From: Janibacter sp. CX7
GTDB taxonomy: Bacteria > Actinomycetota > Actinomycetes > Actinomycetales > Dermatophilaceae
Reading direction: 5' to 3'
Length of the DNA stretch: 64,000 nt
Assembly (NCBI RefSeq): GCF_024362365.1
Contig: NZ_CP101464.1
Coordinates: 1,426,001 to 1,490,000 of the forward strand
Under the pieces are notes generated by a model. That model saw only the letters and a list, made by a program, of their open reading frames with translations. It was not told the DNA's origin and made no database searches. The translations under genes and the position numbers were made by a program. Of the stretch, positions 44,174-52,211 are shown piece after piece. Positions within the stretch are counted from its first letter, which is position 1; each line of letters starts with the position of its first letter.

Positions 44174-45028
44174 TCACCACTGCCAGGTGAAGCCGAAGGC
44201 GCCCGGGCCCGCGTCCTCCAGGACGATCGACGCGCGGCGGTCGTCGTCGAGGGTCACGGCCTCACCCAGGACCAGCTGTCCTCCGGGTGGGCACTCGACC
44301 CGCGTGATCGCGGCCGGCGCCACCTCGAACTCCACCGACACGACGACCGATCGGGCCGTGTGCGGTGGCCCCCACACGAAGCCGTCGCTGTCACCCAGGT
44401 CGGCGTCCGGTGCCACCTCGTCGATGATCTGGTAGGCGTAGGCGTGCATCTCCCCCTTCGCCAACCGCCGGGGGAGGCCCACCTCGAAGACGACGACATT
44501 GCTGTCGGGGAAGTCCTGTCGGCCCAGCAGGGAGCAACCGAGCAACGGGACGAAGCGCATGTCCGCCGCGCACGTCGTCTCGTCGCCGCCCTGGACGCTG
44601 AAGACCCGCTCGAGGCCGTCCTCGACGGCGGCGATGGAGGTCTGGCACCCAGTGCGGGTGATGCGGCGGTTGGCCGCGACGCTCGTGCGCCACACCTGGC
44701 TGATGACGCGGTAGGCGCCCAGCGAGAGGCGGGTCAGGGCGTCGATCTGCTCGAGCTCGCTGAGCCCGGGGTCGAGCAGCTCCTCGAAGGTGATGAGCCG
44801 CTCGGTCGCCCAGGCGTGCATGAACTCGGTCTGCTCCTGGGGCGTGAGGCCGAGCGCGACGGCGATCTGCTGCAGCGTGGCGATCTGCGGGGTGAGGATC
44901 TCACCGCGCTCGAGGCCACGGATGGTCCGCACGCTCACTCCGGAGTGGTCGCTGAGGGCGCCCTGGGTCAGGCCCTCCTCGCGGCGGACCCGACGTAGCC
45001 ACGCGCCTCCCCGTGCTGCCCGACTCAT
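44174..45028 (-). CDS. XRE-family regulator with MmyB-like C-terminal domain
   Basis: Transcription regulator of 284 residues. The N-terminal HTH (about 8-70; LRRVRREEGLTQGALSDHSGVSVRTIRGLERGE) is followed by a ~200-residue ligand-binding-like domain of the MmyB type (LGAYRVISQVWRTSVAANRRI, MRFVPLLGCSLLGRQDFPDSNVVVFEVGLP). Many actinobacterial MmyB-type regulators control a divergent enzyme gene. Here the divergent neighbour is a MmcQ/YjbR protein 248 bp away. The start is ATG 45028. Confidence 0.85.
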   Translation of the reverse strand: MSRAARGGAWLRRVRREEGLTQGALSDHSGVSVRTIRGLERGEILTPQIATLQQIAVALGLTPQEQTEFMHAWATERLITFEELLDPGLSELEQIDALTRLSLGAYRVISQVWRTSVAANRRITRTGCQTSIAAVEDGLERVFSVQGGDETTCAADMRFVPLLGCSLLGRQDFPDSNVVVFEVGLPRRLAKGEMHAYAYQIIDEVAPDADLGDSDGFVWGPPHTARSVVVSVEFEVAPAAITRVECPPGGQLVLGEAVTLDDDRRASIVLEDAGPGAFGFTWQW

Positions 45029-45085
45029 GCTCCAAGGGTGCACCAGCGGCGGCTCCGGTGGGGCGCAGACCACACCCCCCGGCAT

Positions 45086-45129
45086 GTCGAAGGGGGCCGT
45101 TCCCGGCGTCGGTAACGGCCCCCTTCGAC
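45086..45129. promoter_or_regulatory. 16-bp inverted repeat in a divergent promoter region
   Basis: Arms 45086-45101 (GTCGAAGGGGGCCGTT) and 45114-45129 are perfectly complementary around 12 nt. It looks like a terminator stem but sits between two divergent genes, where no gene ends. It could be an operator for the XRE regulator, an early attenuator, or the end of an unseen short transcript. Confidence 0.5.
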
Positions 45130-45225
45130 GATCTCCCCCGGAGCGATGTACTTGTGCGTACCCAACGGTAGGTCTGTGGCCGCGGTGGACTCCAGTGATG
45201 GCGGCAAGGTTGCCGCTGGATTGCC

Positions 45226-45249
45226 GCTTGTGCGGACCGCCACGGGGTA
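45226..45249 (+). promoter_or_regulatory. SigB/SigF-type promoter of the MmcQ/YjbR gene
   Basis: GCTT (45226-45229), 15 bp, GGGTAG beginning at 45245, 26 nt before ATG 45276 (8 nt before the alternative ATG 45258). Confidence 0.5.
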
Positions 45250-45275
45250 GGAGGGCCATGCCTACTGTGGAGCGC

Positions 45276-45680
45276 ATGGCGCACCCGCTGATGTTCGACG
45301 ACGACGATCCGCTGCTGGCGCGCGTCCGCGGGCTGGCCCTCGCCCTGCCCGGCAGCGACGAAAAGGTCAGCCACGGGCACCCCGCCTTCTTCACGACCAA
45401 GGTCTTCGCCTACTACGGCGGCTCGATCAAGGTCGATGGGCAGTACGAGCAGCACGGCACCTCGCTCGTCGTCCAGCCGGACGAGGAGGAGGCCCGCGCG
45501 CTCCTGCAGGACCCGCGCTGCTACCGGCCGGCCTACCTCGGGCCGAGCGGGTGGGTCGGGCTCGACCTCGACGACGGCACCGACTGGGACGAGGTCGCCG
45601 AGCTGCTCGAGATCTCCTACCGGCGCACCGCCGGCGCGCGACTCGTCGCGAGGCTCGACGCGGAGCGCGGAGCCGACTGA
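45276..45680 (+). CDS. MmcQ/YjbR family DNA-binding-fold protein
   Basis: Small protein of about 134 residues in the MmcQ/YjbR family (cyaY-like fold, often annotated DNA-binding). Typical blocks are LALALPGSDEKVSHGHPAFFTTKVFAYYGG and RCYRPAYLGPSGWVGLDLD. The start is probably ATG 45276 (MAHPLMFDDDD), which fits family N-termini; ATG 45258 adds six residues. The biochemical role is unknown. It diverges from an XRE regulator and has a SigB/SigF-type promoter. Confidence 0.85.
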   Translation: MAHPLMFDDDDPLLARVRGLALALPGSDEKVSHGHPAFFTTKVFAYYGGSIKVDGQYEQHGTSLVVQPDEEEARALLQDPRCYRPAYLGPSGWVGLDLDDGTDWDEVAELLEISYRRTAGARLVARLDAERGAD

Positions 45681-45701
45681 CCCGCCGCCTATCCTCGTCG
45701 C

Positions 45702-46724
45702 GTGGAGTTCGCGCGCTTCGGGTCGACGACGTGGTGGGACCCGGTCGAGGTCAGCCACGACCCGGCCCACCTCGAGCGTGGCCGGTGGGCCGTCGTCGTG
45801 ACCTTCGAGGGCGAGCTGACCGCCGTGCGCTTCGCGCGTCGGGACGAAGGGGGGAGCGCCCCCGGTGACGCCGCCCACTGGCCGGCGGTCACGGACTGGC
45901 GCCCGTCGCTCGACCGAGCCGCCTACGTCGCCGGGGTCGAGGAGGTCCGTCGCCGCATCGCGGCCGGCACGGTCTACCAGGTCAACCTCACGACGGTGCT
46001 CTCGGCGCCGCTGCCCGACGAGGCCCGGCTGCCCGACCTCGCCGCGCGGCTCGCGGCCGGCAACCCCGCCCCCTTCGCCGGGATCGTGCACGTGCCCTCC
46101 GCCGGTGTCGACGTCGTCACGGCCTCACCCGAGCGCTACCTGACCCGCACGGGGGACCGGATCGTGTCGAGCCCGATCAAGGGGACCGCGCCGACGGTCG
46201 AGCAGATGCGCACCAAGGACGTCGCGGAGAACGTCATGATCGTCGACCTCGTCCGCAACGACCTGCAGCACGTGTGTGCTCCCGGCAGCGTCGTCGTCGA
46301 GCGGCTCTGCGGGCCGGAGGAGCACCCCGGGCTGGTGCACCTCGTGAGCGACGTCGCCGGAGATCTGCGGCCCGGCACGACGTGGGCGGAGGTGCTCGAC
46401 GCGAGCTTCCCGCCCGGGTCGGTGAGCGGGGCCCCGAAGTCGAGCGCCCTCACCGCCATCGCCGACCTCGAGCCGGTGCCGCGCGGTCCCTACTGCGGTG
46501 CGGTGGGCTGGGTCGACGCCGATCATCCTGACGGTCCGCGCGGGGAACTCGCCGTGGGGATCCGCACGTTCTGGACTGCGACGGACCCCGACGGGGTGCG
46601 TCGGCTGCGCTTCGGCACCGGGGCGGGCATCACCTGGGCATCCGACCCGGAGGGGGAGTGGCGTGAGTGCGAGCTCAAGGCACGTGTCCTCGTCGGGCTG
46701 GCATCTGGAAGAGTGGTGACATGA
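45702..46724 (+). CDS. pabB: Aminodeoxychorismate synthase component I-like
   Basis: Chorismate-binding enzyme of 340 residues that would convert chorismate and ammonia to 4-amino-4-deoxychorismate for folate synthesis. SPIKGTAPT and DVAENVMIVDLVRNDLQHVC are the conserved active-site segments, with FPPGSVSGAPK near the C-terminus. The N-terminal region is short compared with full-length PabB/TrpE. It overlaps pabC by 4 nt, which favours the folate role over an isochorismate or anthranilate one. The start is GTG 45702, with TATCCT 6 nt upstream, suggesting a leaderless transcript. Confidence 0.88.
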   Translation: MEFARFGSTTWWDPVEVSHDPAHLERGRWAVVVTFEGELTAVRFARRDEGGSAPGDAAHWPAVTDWRPSLDRAAYVAGVEEVRRRIAAGTVYQVNLTTVLSAPLPDEARLPDLAARLAAGNPAPFAGIVHVPSAGVDVVTASPERYLTRTGDRIVSSPIKGTAPTVEQMRTKDVAENVMIVDLVRNDLQHVCAPGSVVVERLCGPEEHPGLVHLVSDVAGDLRPGTTWAEVLDASFPPGSVSGAPKSSALTAIADLEPVPRGPYCGAVGWVDADHPDGPRGELAVGIRTFWTATDPDGVRRLRFGTGAGITWASDPEGEWRECELKARVLVGLASGRVVT

Positions 46725-47569
46725 GCAACGAGGTACGCGTCTGGGTCGACGGGGCGCTCGTCGCGGCGGACCAGCCGGCGCTGGCCGCCCTCGACCACGG
46801 GGTCACCGTGGGCGACGGCGCCTTCGAGACGTGCAAGATCGTCGACGGGCAGGTCTTCGCGGCCGACCGGCACTACGCCCGCCTCGACCGCACCCTCGCC
46901 GGGCTGGGCCTGCCGCCCGCCGACCGCGGGGTCATCGAGGAGGGTGTCGCCGCAGTCCTCGGGGCCGGCCCCACAATCGGCTTCGGCCGGCTGCGCTACA
47001 CGATCACCGCGGGTCTGGGGCCGCTCGGCTCCGACCGGGGCGACAGCGGCATGACCTACATCGTCACCGCGGCGGAGGTTCCCCCCTTCGCCCCCAGCGT
47101 GGCGGTCGCGACCGTGCCCTGGACCCGCAACGAGCGGGCGGCCACGGCGGGGCTGAAGACGACCTCCTACGCCGACAACGTCATCGCGCTCGCACACGCC
47201 AAGGCCCGCGGGGCGTCGGAGGCGATCTTCGGCAACAACCGCGACGAGCTGTGCGAGGCGACCGGCAGCAACATCTTCGTCGTCGTCGATGGTGTGGTGC
47301 GCACGCCCGCGCTGAGCAGTGCACCGCTGGCCGGCATCACCCGTGAGCTGACCATCGAGTGGGCCCGTGCCGCCGGCATCGAGGTCGTCGAGGAGGCCCT
47401 GCCGATGTCCGTCCTCGAGACGTGCGACGAGGTCTTCCTCACCGGCACCACCCGCGACGTGCACCCGGTCCACCGGGTCGACGATCGTGAGCTGCCGGCG
47501 CCCGGCCCCGTGACCACCCGCGTCCAGCAGGCCTGGGCCGCGGCGTCCGCGACCGAGATCAACCCCTGA
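46721..47569 (+). CDS. pabC: Aminodeoxychorismate lyase (class IV aminotransferase fold)
   Basis: PLP enzyme of 282 residues that releases pyruvate from aminodeoxychorismate to give p-aminobenzoate. GDGAFETCKI opens the family signature, GLKTTSYADNVIAL holds the PLP-binding lysine, and ELCEATGSNIF is the third motif. ATG 46721 overlaps the pabB stop. D-amino-acid or branched-chain aminotransferases share the fold, but adjacency to pabB makes the lyase role likely. Confidence 0.9.
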   Translation: MSNEVRVWVDGALVAADQPALAALDHGVTVGDGAFETCKIVDGQVFAADRHYARLDRTLAGLGLPPADRGVIEEGVAAVLGAGPTIGFGRLRYTITAGLGPLGSDRGDSGMTYIVTAAEVPPFAPSVAVATVPWTRNERAATAGLKTTSYADNVIALAHAKARGASEAIFGNNRDELCEATGSNIFVVVDGVVRTPALSSAPLAGITRELTIEWARAAGIEVVEEALPMSVLETCDEVFLTGTTRDVHPVHRVDDRELPAPGPVTTRVQQAWAAASATEINP

Positions 47570-47583
47570 CCGGAGTGGAGACC

Positions 47584-48147
47584 ATGGCGGGGGACGTGGA
47601 CACGACCAGCGAGACTGCTGGTCAGGGCAAGGACGCATCGGGGGCCCGACGGGCCTACCGTGACGTGCGCCGCGAGCAGCACGCGATCGTGCGCCAGGAG
47701 CTGCTCGACCGCTTCGGCGAGGACGGCCGGATCGACGCGCACGAGGACCCGATCCGCTGGCGACGGGCGCTGCGCACCCATCCGGTCATCGGGCCGGTCT
47801 ACCGGGTCGTCATCGCGACGCTCGGCTTGCTGCTCATCATCGCCGGCATCCCGATGGTCCCGCTCGTGGGGCCGGGGTGGGCGGTGATCTTCGTCGGCCT
47901 CTTCCTGTGGAGCACGGAGTTCATCTGGGCCCGTCGCGTGACGCAGTTCGTCAAGGCGGAGGTCAAGGCCTTCGAGCAGTACACGCGCGCTCTGCCGTGG
48001 AAGGCGAAGATCCCGATGCTGCTGCTCTCGGCGGCCTTCGGGTGGTTCTGCTTTTACCTCGCGCTGCTCATCACGGGCGTCCCCGGATGGCTGCCCCAGC
48101 AGGTGCTCGACCTGCTGCTGCAGGTCCCGGGGCTGCACCGGGCCTGA
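47584..48147 (+). CDS. PGPGW/TIGR02611-type transmembrane protein
   Basis: Membrane protein of 187 residues. A hydrophilic, charged N-terminus of about 65 residues is followed by two close helices (VIATLGLLLIIAGIPMVPLVGPGWAVIFVGLFLW) with the signature VGPGW between them, a basic loop, and a last helix (about 140-165). It matches the TIGR02611/PGPGW family of unknown function. The start is ATG 47584 with GGAG upstream; GTG 47575 is possible. It follows pabC by 14 nt and may be cotranscribed. Confidence 0.82.
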   Translation: MAGDVDTTSETAGQGKDASGARRAYRDVRREQHAIVRQELLDRFGEDGRIDAHEDPIRWRRALRTHPVIGPVYRVVIATLGLLLIIAGIPMVPLVGPGWAVIFVGLFLWSTEFIWARRVTQFVKAEVKAFEQYTRALPWKAKIPMLLLSAAFGWFCFYLALLITGVPGWLPQQVLDLLLQVPGLHRA

Positions 48148-48172
48148 TCGGCGGGACACGCCGCGGGACCGA

Positions 48173-48203
48173 TTGGCACCGAAGGGAGCCCGCCGGGTAC
48201 TCT
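48173..48203 (+). promoter_or_regulatory. Probable promoter of tRNA-Val (CAC)
   Basis: TTGGCA (48173-48178) and TACTCT (48198-48203) are 19 bp apart, 41 bp before the tRNA. The -10 and its downstream GCTCAG resemble the promoter of the 24-kb tRNA block. Confidence 0.5.
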
Positions 48204-48244
48204 GCTCAGGTTGCCCGGCCGGGAGACTGGTCAGGGAGCACCAC

Positions 48245-48318
48245 GGACGTATAGCTCAGTTGGTTAGAGCGTTCGCTTCACACGCGAAAGGTCAGGGGTT
48301 CGAGTCCCTTTACGTCCA
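48245..48318 (+). tRNA. tRNA-Val (CAC)
   Basis: Acceptor GGACGTA pairs with TACGTCC, with an A discriminator. The anticodon arm TTCGC-TTCACAC-GCGAA gives anticodon CAC. CCA is encoded at 48319-48321. It reads the GTG codon, common in this G+C-rich genome. Confidence 0.96.
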
Positions 48319-48324
48319 CCACAC

Positions 48325-48365
48325 CGAAGGCCCGAGACCCTGCACGAGCAGGTCTCGGGCCTTCG
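48325..48365 (+). terminator. Terminator after tRNA-Val (CAC)
   Basis: Arms CGAAGGCCCGAGACC (48325-48339) and its complement (48351-48365) form a 15-bp stem with an 11-nt loop, starting 3 bp after the encoded CCA. Confidence 0.8.
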
Positions 48366-48380
48366 TCGTCGAGGGGGCCG

Positions 48381-48656
48381 TCACGAGACGCACCGCTCGC
48401 CCGCCCGTCGCCACGCGGCGTACTCCTGCGGCAGGCAGACGGCACAGGGGCGGAACCCGGCAGCGATCGCCGTGGCCTCGTCGGCGAAGAACACGCGCTG
48501 GGTGACGTATCCGCCCTTCGCGATGGCCCGCAGCGCCGTCGGGCAGTCGAGACGACCGTAGATCCGTCCCTTTCGGTGCCCGCCCAAGGTGCCGGAGGTC
48601 GGGCTGTCGTACGGCACCCTGTCCGCGCCGAGCAGCGTGTACGTCTTCCTGGTCAT
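48381..48656 (-). CDS. Ada-type metal-binding domain protein
   Basis: Stand-alone protein of 91 residues resembling the N-terminal zinc domain of the Ada methylation-response regulator. Cysteines in RLDCPTAL, RPCAVCLPQEYAAW and GERCVS could bind zinc. KGGYVTQRVFFADEATAIAAGFRPC is the family core. In Ada this domain accepts methyl groups from methylphosphotriesters; whether this short form does so is unknown. ATG 48656 has GGGAG upstream. It diverges from the methyltransferase gene with a 46-bp spacer. Confidence 0.85.
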   Translation of the reverse strand: MTRKTYTLLGADRVPYDSPTSGTLGGHRKGRIYGRLDCPTALRAIAKGGYVTQRVFFADEATAIAAGFRPCAVCLPQEYAAWRRAGERCVS

Positions 48657-48702
48657 CGGGCGCTCCCTTCGGTCGACGTGACGACCGTAGACTCACCGCA
48701 CC

Positions 48703-49839
48703 ATGGACACCATCCACTGGGTCGAGGACGGCACCGACCACGAGGCCGAGTGGCACTCCGAGAGCGGGGCGCCCGTCCCGTCCCGGGTCGTCGTGGGCGA
48801 CGACACGATGACCGCCGACACCGCGATACGGCTTGCTTCCCGGGGCACCGCGATCCTCTGGCGCGGTGACCACCACAACGCTCGCCAGCTGCTCAAGGCC
48901 ATGGACCGTCGCATCGAGCGCCGCGCTTCGCGGCGGCAGCGCGGCGAGGTGACCTTCGCCGGGCACCGGGCCGAGCGAGCCGAGCGGGCGAGGCTCATGG
49001 CGCAGCTCGTCGTCGAGCTCGGTGTCGACCGCTCGCTCGACCTGCGGCGCGCGCCCGACGTGCGCGCGGCCTGCCTGGCCGCCTACGGCCCGGGGTTCGG
49101 ACCCATGGTGGTCGCCCTCAGCGAGCTGCTCGGCGTCATCGGCGCCCACCAGTGGCAGACGAAGGGGGTGCACGTCCCGGCGCTCGGGGCGAGCATCCAC
49201 CCGGCCTACGGCGTCTTTTCCCCGGTCCGCGGCGAGTACATCGATCTCGTGGCCGATGCGCCTCTGGCGCAACCGATCCCGCGCACGGCCTTCGACCTCG
49301 GCACGGGCACAGGAGTGCTCGCCGTCGTGCTGGCGCAGCGAGGTGTCGAGCGGGTCGTCGCCACCGACATCAACCCGCGCGCCGTGGCCTGCGCCCGCGA
49401 CAACGCGCACCGGCTGGGCGTCGCCGACCGGGTCGAGGCGCTCGAGGCGGACCTCTTCCCGGACGGTCGGGCCGATCTCGTCGTGTGCAACCCGCCGTGG
49501 CTGCCCGGCGAGCCGACCTCCGACCTCGAGGCGGGCATCTACGACCCCGGCTCGGACATGTTGCGCCGCTTCCTCGCCGGCCTCCCGGAGCACCTTGAGC
49601 CGGGGGGCGAGGGCTGGCTGGTCATCTCCGACCTCGCCGAGCACCTCGGTCTGCGCGCTCGGGAGGAGCTGCTCGGCCTCATCGGCGATGCCGGACTCGA
49701 GGTCGTCGACCGGCTGGAGACGGTGCCGCGCCACAGCCGGGCGAGCGACGCGAAGGACGCCCTCCACGCCGCTCGACGTGCCGAGGTCACGTCCCTCTGG
49801 CGGCTGACGGTGGCCCAGGGAAGCCAGCCGGCCCGGTAG
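48703..49839 (+). CDS. Class I SAM-dependent methyltransferase (HemK/RsmC-like)
   Basis: Protein of 378 residues. The N-terminal ~170 residues form an accessory domain. The Rossmann methyltransferase follows with FDLGTGTGVLAVVLAQRG (SAM-binding motif I), VVATDINPRAVACARDNAHRLG (motif II) and LVVCNPPWLPGEP; NPPW is the catalytic motif of enzymes that methylate amide or adenine nitrogens. The substrate could be rRNA, a protein glutamine or DNA. No target-recognition domain or restriction gene is near, so a housekeeping role is more likely than restriction-modification. Confidence 0.82.
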   Translation: MDTIHWVEDGTDHEAEWHSESGAPVPSRVVVGDDTMTADTAIRLASRGTAILWRGDHHNARQLLKAMDRRIERRASRRQRGEVTFAGHRAERAERARLMAQLVVELGVDRSLDLRRAPDVRAACLAAYGPGFGPMVVALSELLGVIGAHQWQTKGVHVPALGASIHPAYGVFSPVRGEYIDLVADAPLAQPIPRTAFDLGTGTGVLAVVLAQRGVERVVATDINPRAVACARDNAHRLGVADRVEALEADLFPDGRADLVVCNPPWLPGEPTSDLEAGIYDPGSDMLRRFLAGLPEHLEPGGEGWLVISDLAEHLGLRAREELLGLIGDAGLEVVDRLETVPRHSRASDAKDALHAARRAEVTSLWRLTVAQGSQPAR

Positions 49840-49847
49840 CCGGGCAC

Positions 49848-50969
49848 TCAGAGCGCGACGAGTCCCCGGGCCAGTGCGGTTGCGGCCGACTCGACGTCCT
49901 CGGTGCTCGTCGACCGGCCGAGCGAGAGCCGGAGGGCACCGAGCGCGGTGTCGGCGTCGAGGCCCATGGCGAGCAGCGCGGCGTTGGGCGAGTGCACGCC
50001 CGCGTGGCAGGCGCTGCCGGTCGATGCCGACACGTCGCTGACCGCCTCGAGGACCTGCGCCCCGAGGCGACCGGGGAGGGACACCATGAGGGTGTTGGGC
50101 AGGCAGGCCTGCTCGGGCGACACCCGCACCAACCCCGGCACGGCACGAGCGAGCCTGTCCCACAACGCCTCTCGCAGAGCGGCCTGACGCTCGACCTCCG
50201 CGGAGAGCAGCTGCCCGGCGACCTCGGCGGCGACCCCGAGACCGACGATGAGCGCGACATTTTCCGTCCCCGGGCGCAGGCCACCCTCCTGCCCGGCTCC
50301 GAGGACGACGGGGGAGACCCGGGTGCCGCGGCGCACGTAGAGGGCACCGACCCCCTTCGGCCCGTAGAGCTTGTGCCCCGCGATCGACAGCAGGTCGACC
50401 CCGAGGTCGTCGACGTCGACCGGGATCTTGCCGACCGCCTGGGCCGCGTCGGCGTGGACGAGGCCACCCAGACGGTGGACGCGCTCGGCGAGCTGCGCCA
50501 CCGGCTGGATCGCGCCGGTCTCGTTGTGCGCGAGGATCAGCGTGCCGAGGCCGATCGCACCGGTGGGGAGCGCGTCGAGGCGGACCCGGCACTCGCCGTC
50601 GACCGGCAGCTCGTGCACCTGCCAGCCGTGGTGCTCCTGCAGGTGCGCCAAGGGAGCGGCGGTCGCCGGGTGCTCGACGCACGAGGTGACGGCCACGCGG
50701 GTCGTGAGGTGCCGAGCGGTGCCCCGGATCGCGATGTTGTTGGCCTCGGTGCCACCGGAGGTGAAGACGATCTCGTCGGGCTCGGCGCCGACGAGTGCCG
50801 CGACCTGCTCGCGGGCCCGGTCGACCGCCACCCGAGCACGCCGGCCCTGCACCGAGGCGCTCGACGGGTTGCCGAAGTCCTGCGTCAGGTGCGGCCACAC
50901 CGCCTCGGCGACCTCGCGGGCGATGGGCGTCGTCGCGTTGTGGTCGAGGTACACGGGGTCAGCGGCCAT
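49848..50969 (-). CDS. Cysteine desulfurase (NifS/IscS class)
   Basis: PLP enzyme of 373 residues that takes sulfur from cysteine for Fe-S clusters or tRNA thiolation. YLDHNATTP opens the fold, K200 in SIAGHKLYGPKG binds PLP, VEHPATAAP and HADAAQAVGK line the cofactor, and C321 in STGSACHAG carries the persulfide. The C-terminus is normal. In many actinobacteria this paralogue sits beside the tRNA thiouridylase mnmA; that gene is not here, so the acceptor is unknown. The start is ATG 50969. Confidence 0.94.
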   Translation of the reverse strand: MAADPVYLDHNATTPIAREVAEAVWPHLTQDFGNPSSASVQGRRARVAVDRAREQVAALVGAEPDEIVFTSGGTEANNIAIRGTARHLTTRVAVTSCVEHPATAAPLAHLQEHHGWQVHELPVDGECRVRLDALPTGAIGLGTLILAHNETGAIQPVAQLAERVHRLGGLVHADAAQAVGKIPVDVDDLGVDLLSIAGHKLYGPKGVGALYVRRGTRVSPVVLGAGQEGGLRPGTENVALIVGLGVAAEVAGQLLSAEVERQAALREALWDRLARAVPGLVRVSPEQACLPNTLMVSLPGRLGAQVLEAVSDVSASTGSACHAGVHSPNAALLAMGLDADTALGALRLSLGRSTSTEDVESAATALARGLVAL

Positions 50970-51034
50970 GCCCCCATGATGTCGAGCGTTGCCCGGCCGG
51001 GGAGGATGGGGCCACCCCCGACGAGAGGACCGCG

Positions 51035-51874
51035 ATGCCCCGCTCCCGTGCCTTCACCCAGGTCGACGTCTTCGGCACTCGGCCGTACTCCGGAAACCCG
51101 CTGGCCGTCGTCCTCGACGGCGAGGGCATCGACGACGACCTGCTCCAGGAGGTCGCGCGGTGGACCAACCTGTCCGAGACGACCTTCGTCCTGCCGCCCA
51201 CCACGCCCGAGGCCGACTACCGGGTGCGCATCATGACCCCCGGCGGCGAGCTCCCCTTCGCCGGGCACCCGACGCTCGGCACCGCCCACGCCTGGCTGAC
51301 CCACGGAGGCACCCCACGGCACGAGGACCGCATCGTGCAGGAGTGCGGCGCCGGGCTCGTCGACGTCCATCGCGAAGGGAGCGAGCTCGCCTTCACCGCA
51401 CCGCCGCTCGTGCGCACGGGGCCGTTGGACGACGCCGACCTCGACCGCCTCGTCGCGGCCCTGGGCATCACGCGCGCCGACGTCGTCGGGCACCAGTGGG
51501 TCGACAACGGTCCGGGCTGGGCCGCGCTGCGCCTCCCTTCGGCCCAGCACGTCCGTGGCCTGCGGCCTGACTGGTCGCACGCGCCCGACGCCAAGGTCGG
51601 GGTCATCGGCTGGCACGAGGACGGCGGCGAGCACCTCTACGAGACGCGGGCCTTCGTGCCCGGCCTCGGCGTCGGCGAGGACCCCGTCACCGGGAGCCTC
51701 AACGCCGGCATCGCCCAGTGGCTCGTGGCCGAAGGGGAGGCCCCGCACCGCTGGACCGTGACCCAGGGCGGGTGCATCGGGCGCTCCGGCGTCCTGTCGC
51801 TCACCGCCGCGGGCGGCGAGGTCCGGGTCGGCGGCACGGTCACCTCACTCGTGCAGGGCACGATCAGCCTCTGA
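51035..51874 (+). CDS. PhzF-family isomerase-like protein
   Basis: Protein of 279 residues with the two-lobed diaminopimelate-epimerase-like fold. QVDVFGTRPYSGNPLAVV and NLSETTFVLPP (containing the catalytic Glu of PhzF) lie in lobe 1, TPGGELPFAGHPTLGTA closes it, and GEDPVTGSLNAGIAQWL marks lobe 2. No phenazine genes are nearby, so the substrate is unknown. ATG 51035 follows GAGAGGA. The gene is 65 bp from the divergent cysteine desulfurase. Confidence 0.9.
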   Translation: MPRSRAFTQVDVFGTRPYSGNPLAVVLDGEGIDDDLLQEVARWTNLSETTFVLPPTTPEADYRVRIMTPGGELPFAGHPTLGTAHAWLTHGGTPRHEDRIVQECGAGLVDVHREGSELAFTAPPLVRTGPLDDADLDRLVAALGITRADVVGHQWVDNGPGWAALRLPSAQHVRGLRPDWSHAPDAKVGVIGWHEDGGEHLYETRAFVPGLGVGEDPVTGSLNAGIAQWLVAEGEAPHRWTVTQGGCIGRSGVLSLTAAGGEVRVGGTVTSLVQGTISL

Positions 51875-51889
51875 CCCTAGGCTGGAGCC

Positions 51890-52123
51890 ATGCCACGCAT
51901 CGTCACCGACCAGAAGACCCGAGTCGTCAGCGCCCCGGTGGCGATCATCGTCGCCGTCGTCAGTGCCGGCTACATGCTCCCGTGGGCGATCGCGGCCGTG
52001 CGGGGCAACCGCAATGCTTGGTCGGTCTTCTGGGTCAACCTGCTCCTCGGCTGGACCGTCGTCGGGTGGATCGTCGCCCTCGTCATGTCGATCAAGGAGC
52101 ACCGCATCCTCGAGGTGCGCTGA
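51890..52123 (+). CDS. Superinfection-immunity-like small membrane protein
   Basis: Protein of 77 residues with two transmembrane helices. The pattern VSAGYMLPWAIAAVRGNRNAWSVFWVNLLLGWTVVGWIVALVMSI fits the superinfection immunity (Imm) family related to phage T4 Imm. T4 Imm blocks DNA injection by superinfecting phage, but chromosomal homologues are widespread and mostly untested. TAGGCT lies 6 nt before the ATG, with GGAGCC between. No other phage gene is close. Confidence 0.82.
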   Translation: MPRIVTDQKTRVVSAPVAIIVAVVSAGYMLPWAIAAVRGNRNAWSVFWVNLLLGWTVVGWIVALVMSIKEHRILEVR

Positions 52124-52211
52124 CCCTTCGAGACGGCCGCGGGCGGCCTCCTCAGGGACCGGCAAAGAATGCTGTTGGTGGCCGAGGGCTGATGGGGGAG
52201 GATCCCCCTTC

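Noticed and set aside
48703..49839. DNA methyltransferase of a restriction-modification or defence system
   Set aside because: The NPPW motif allows this, but there is no target-recognition domain and no nuclease or helicase neighbour.
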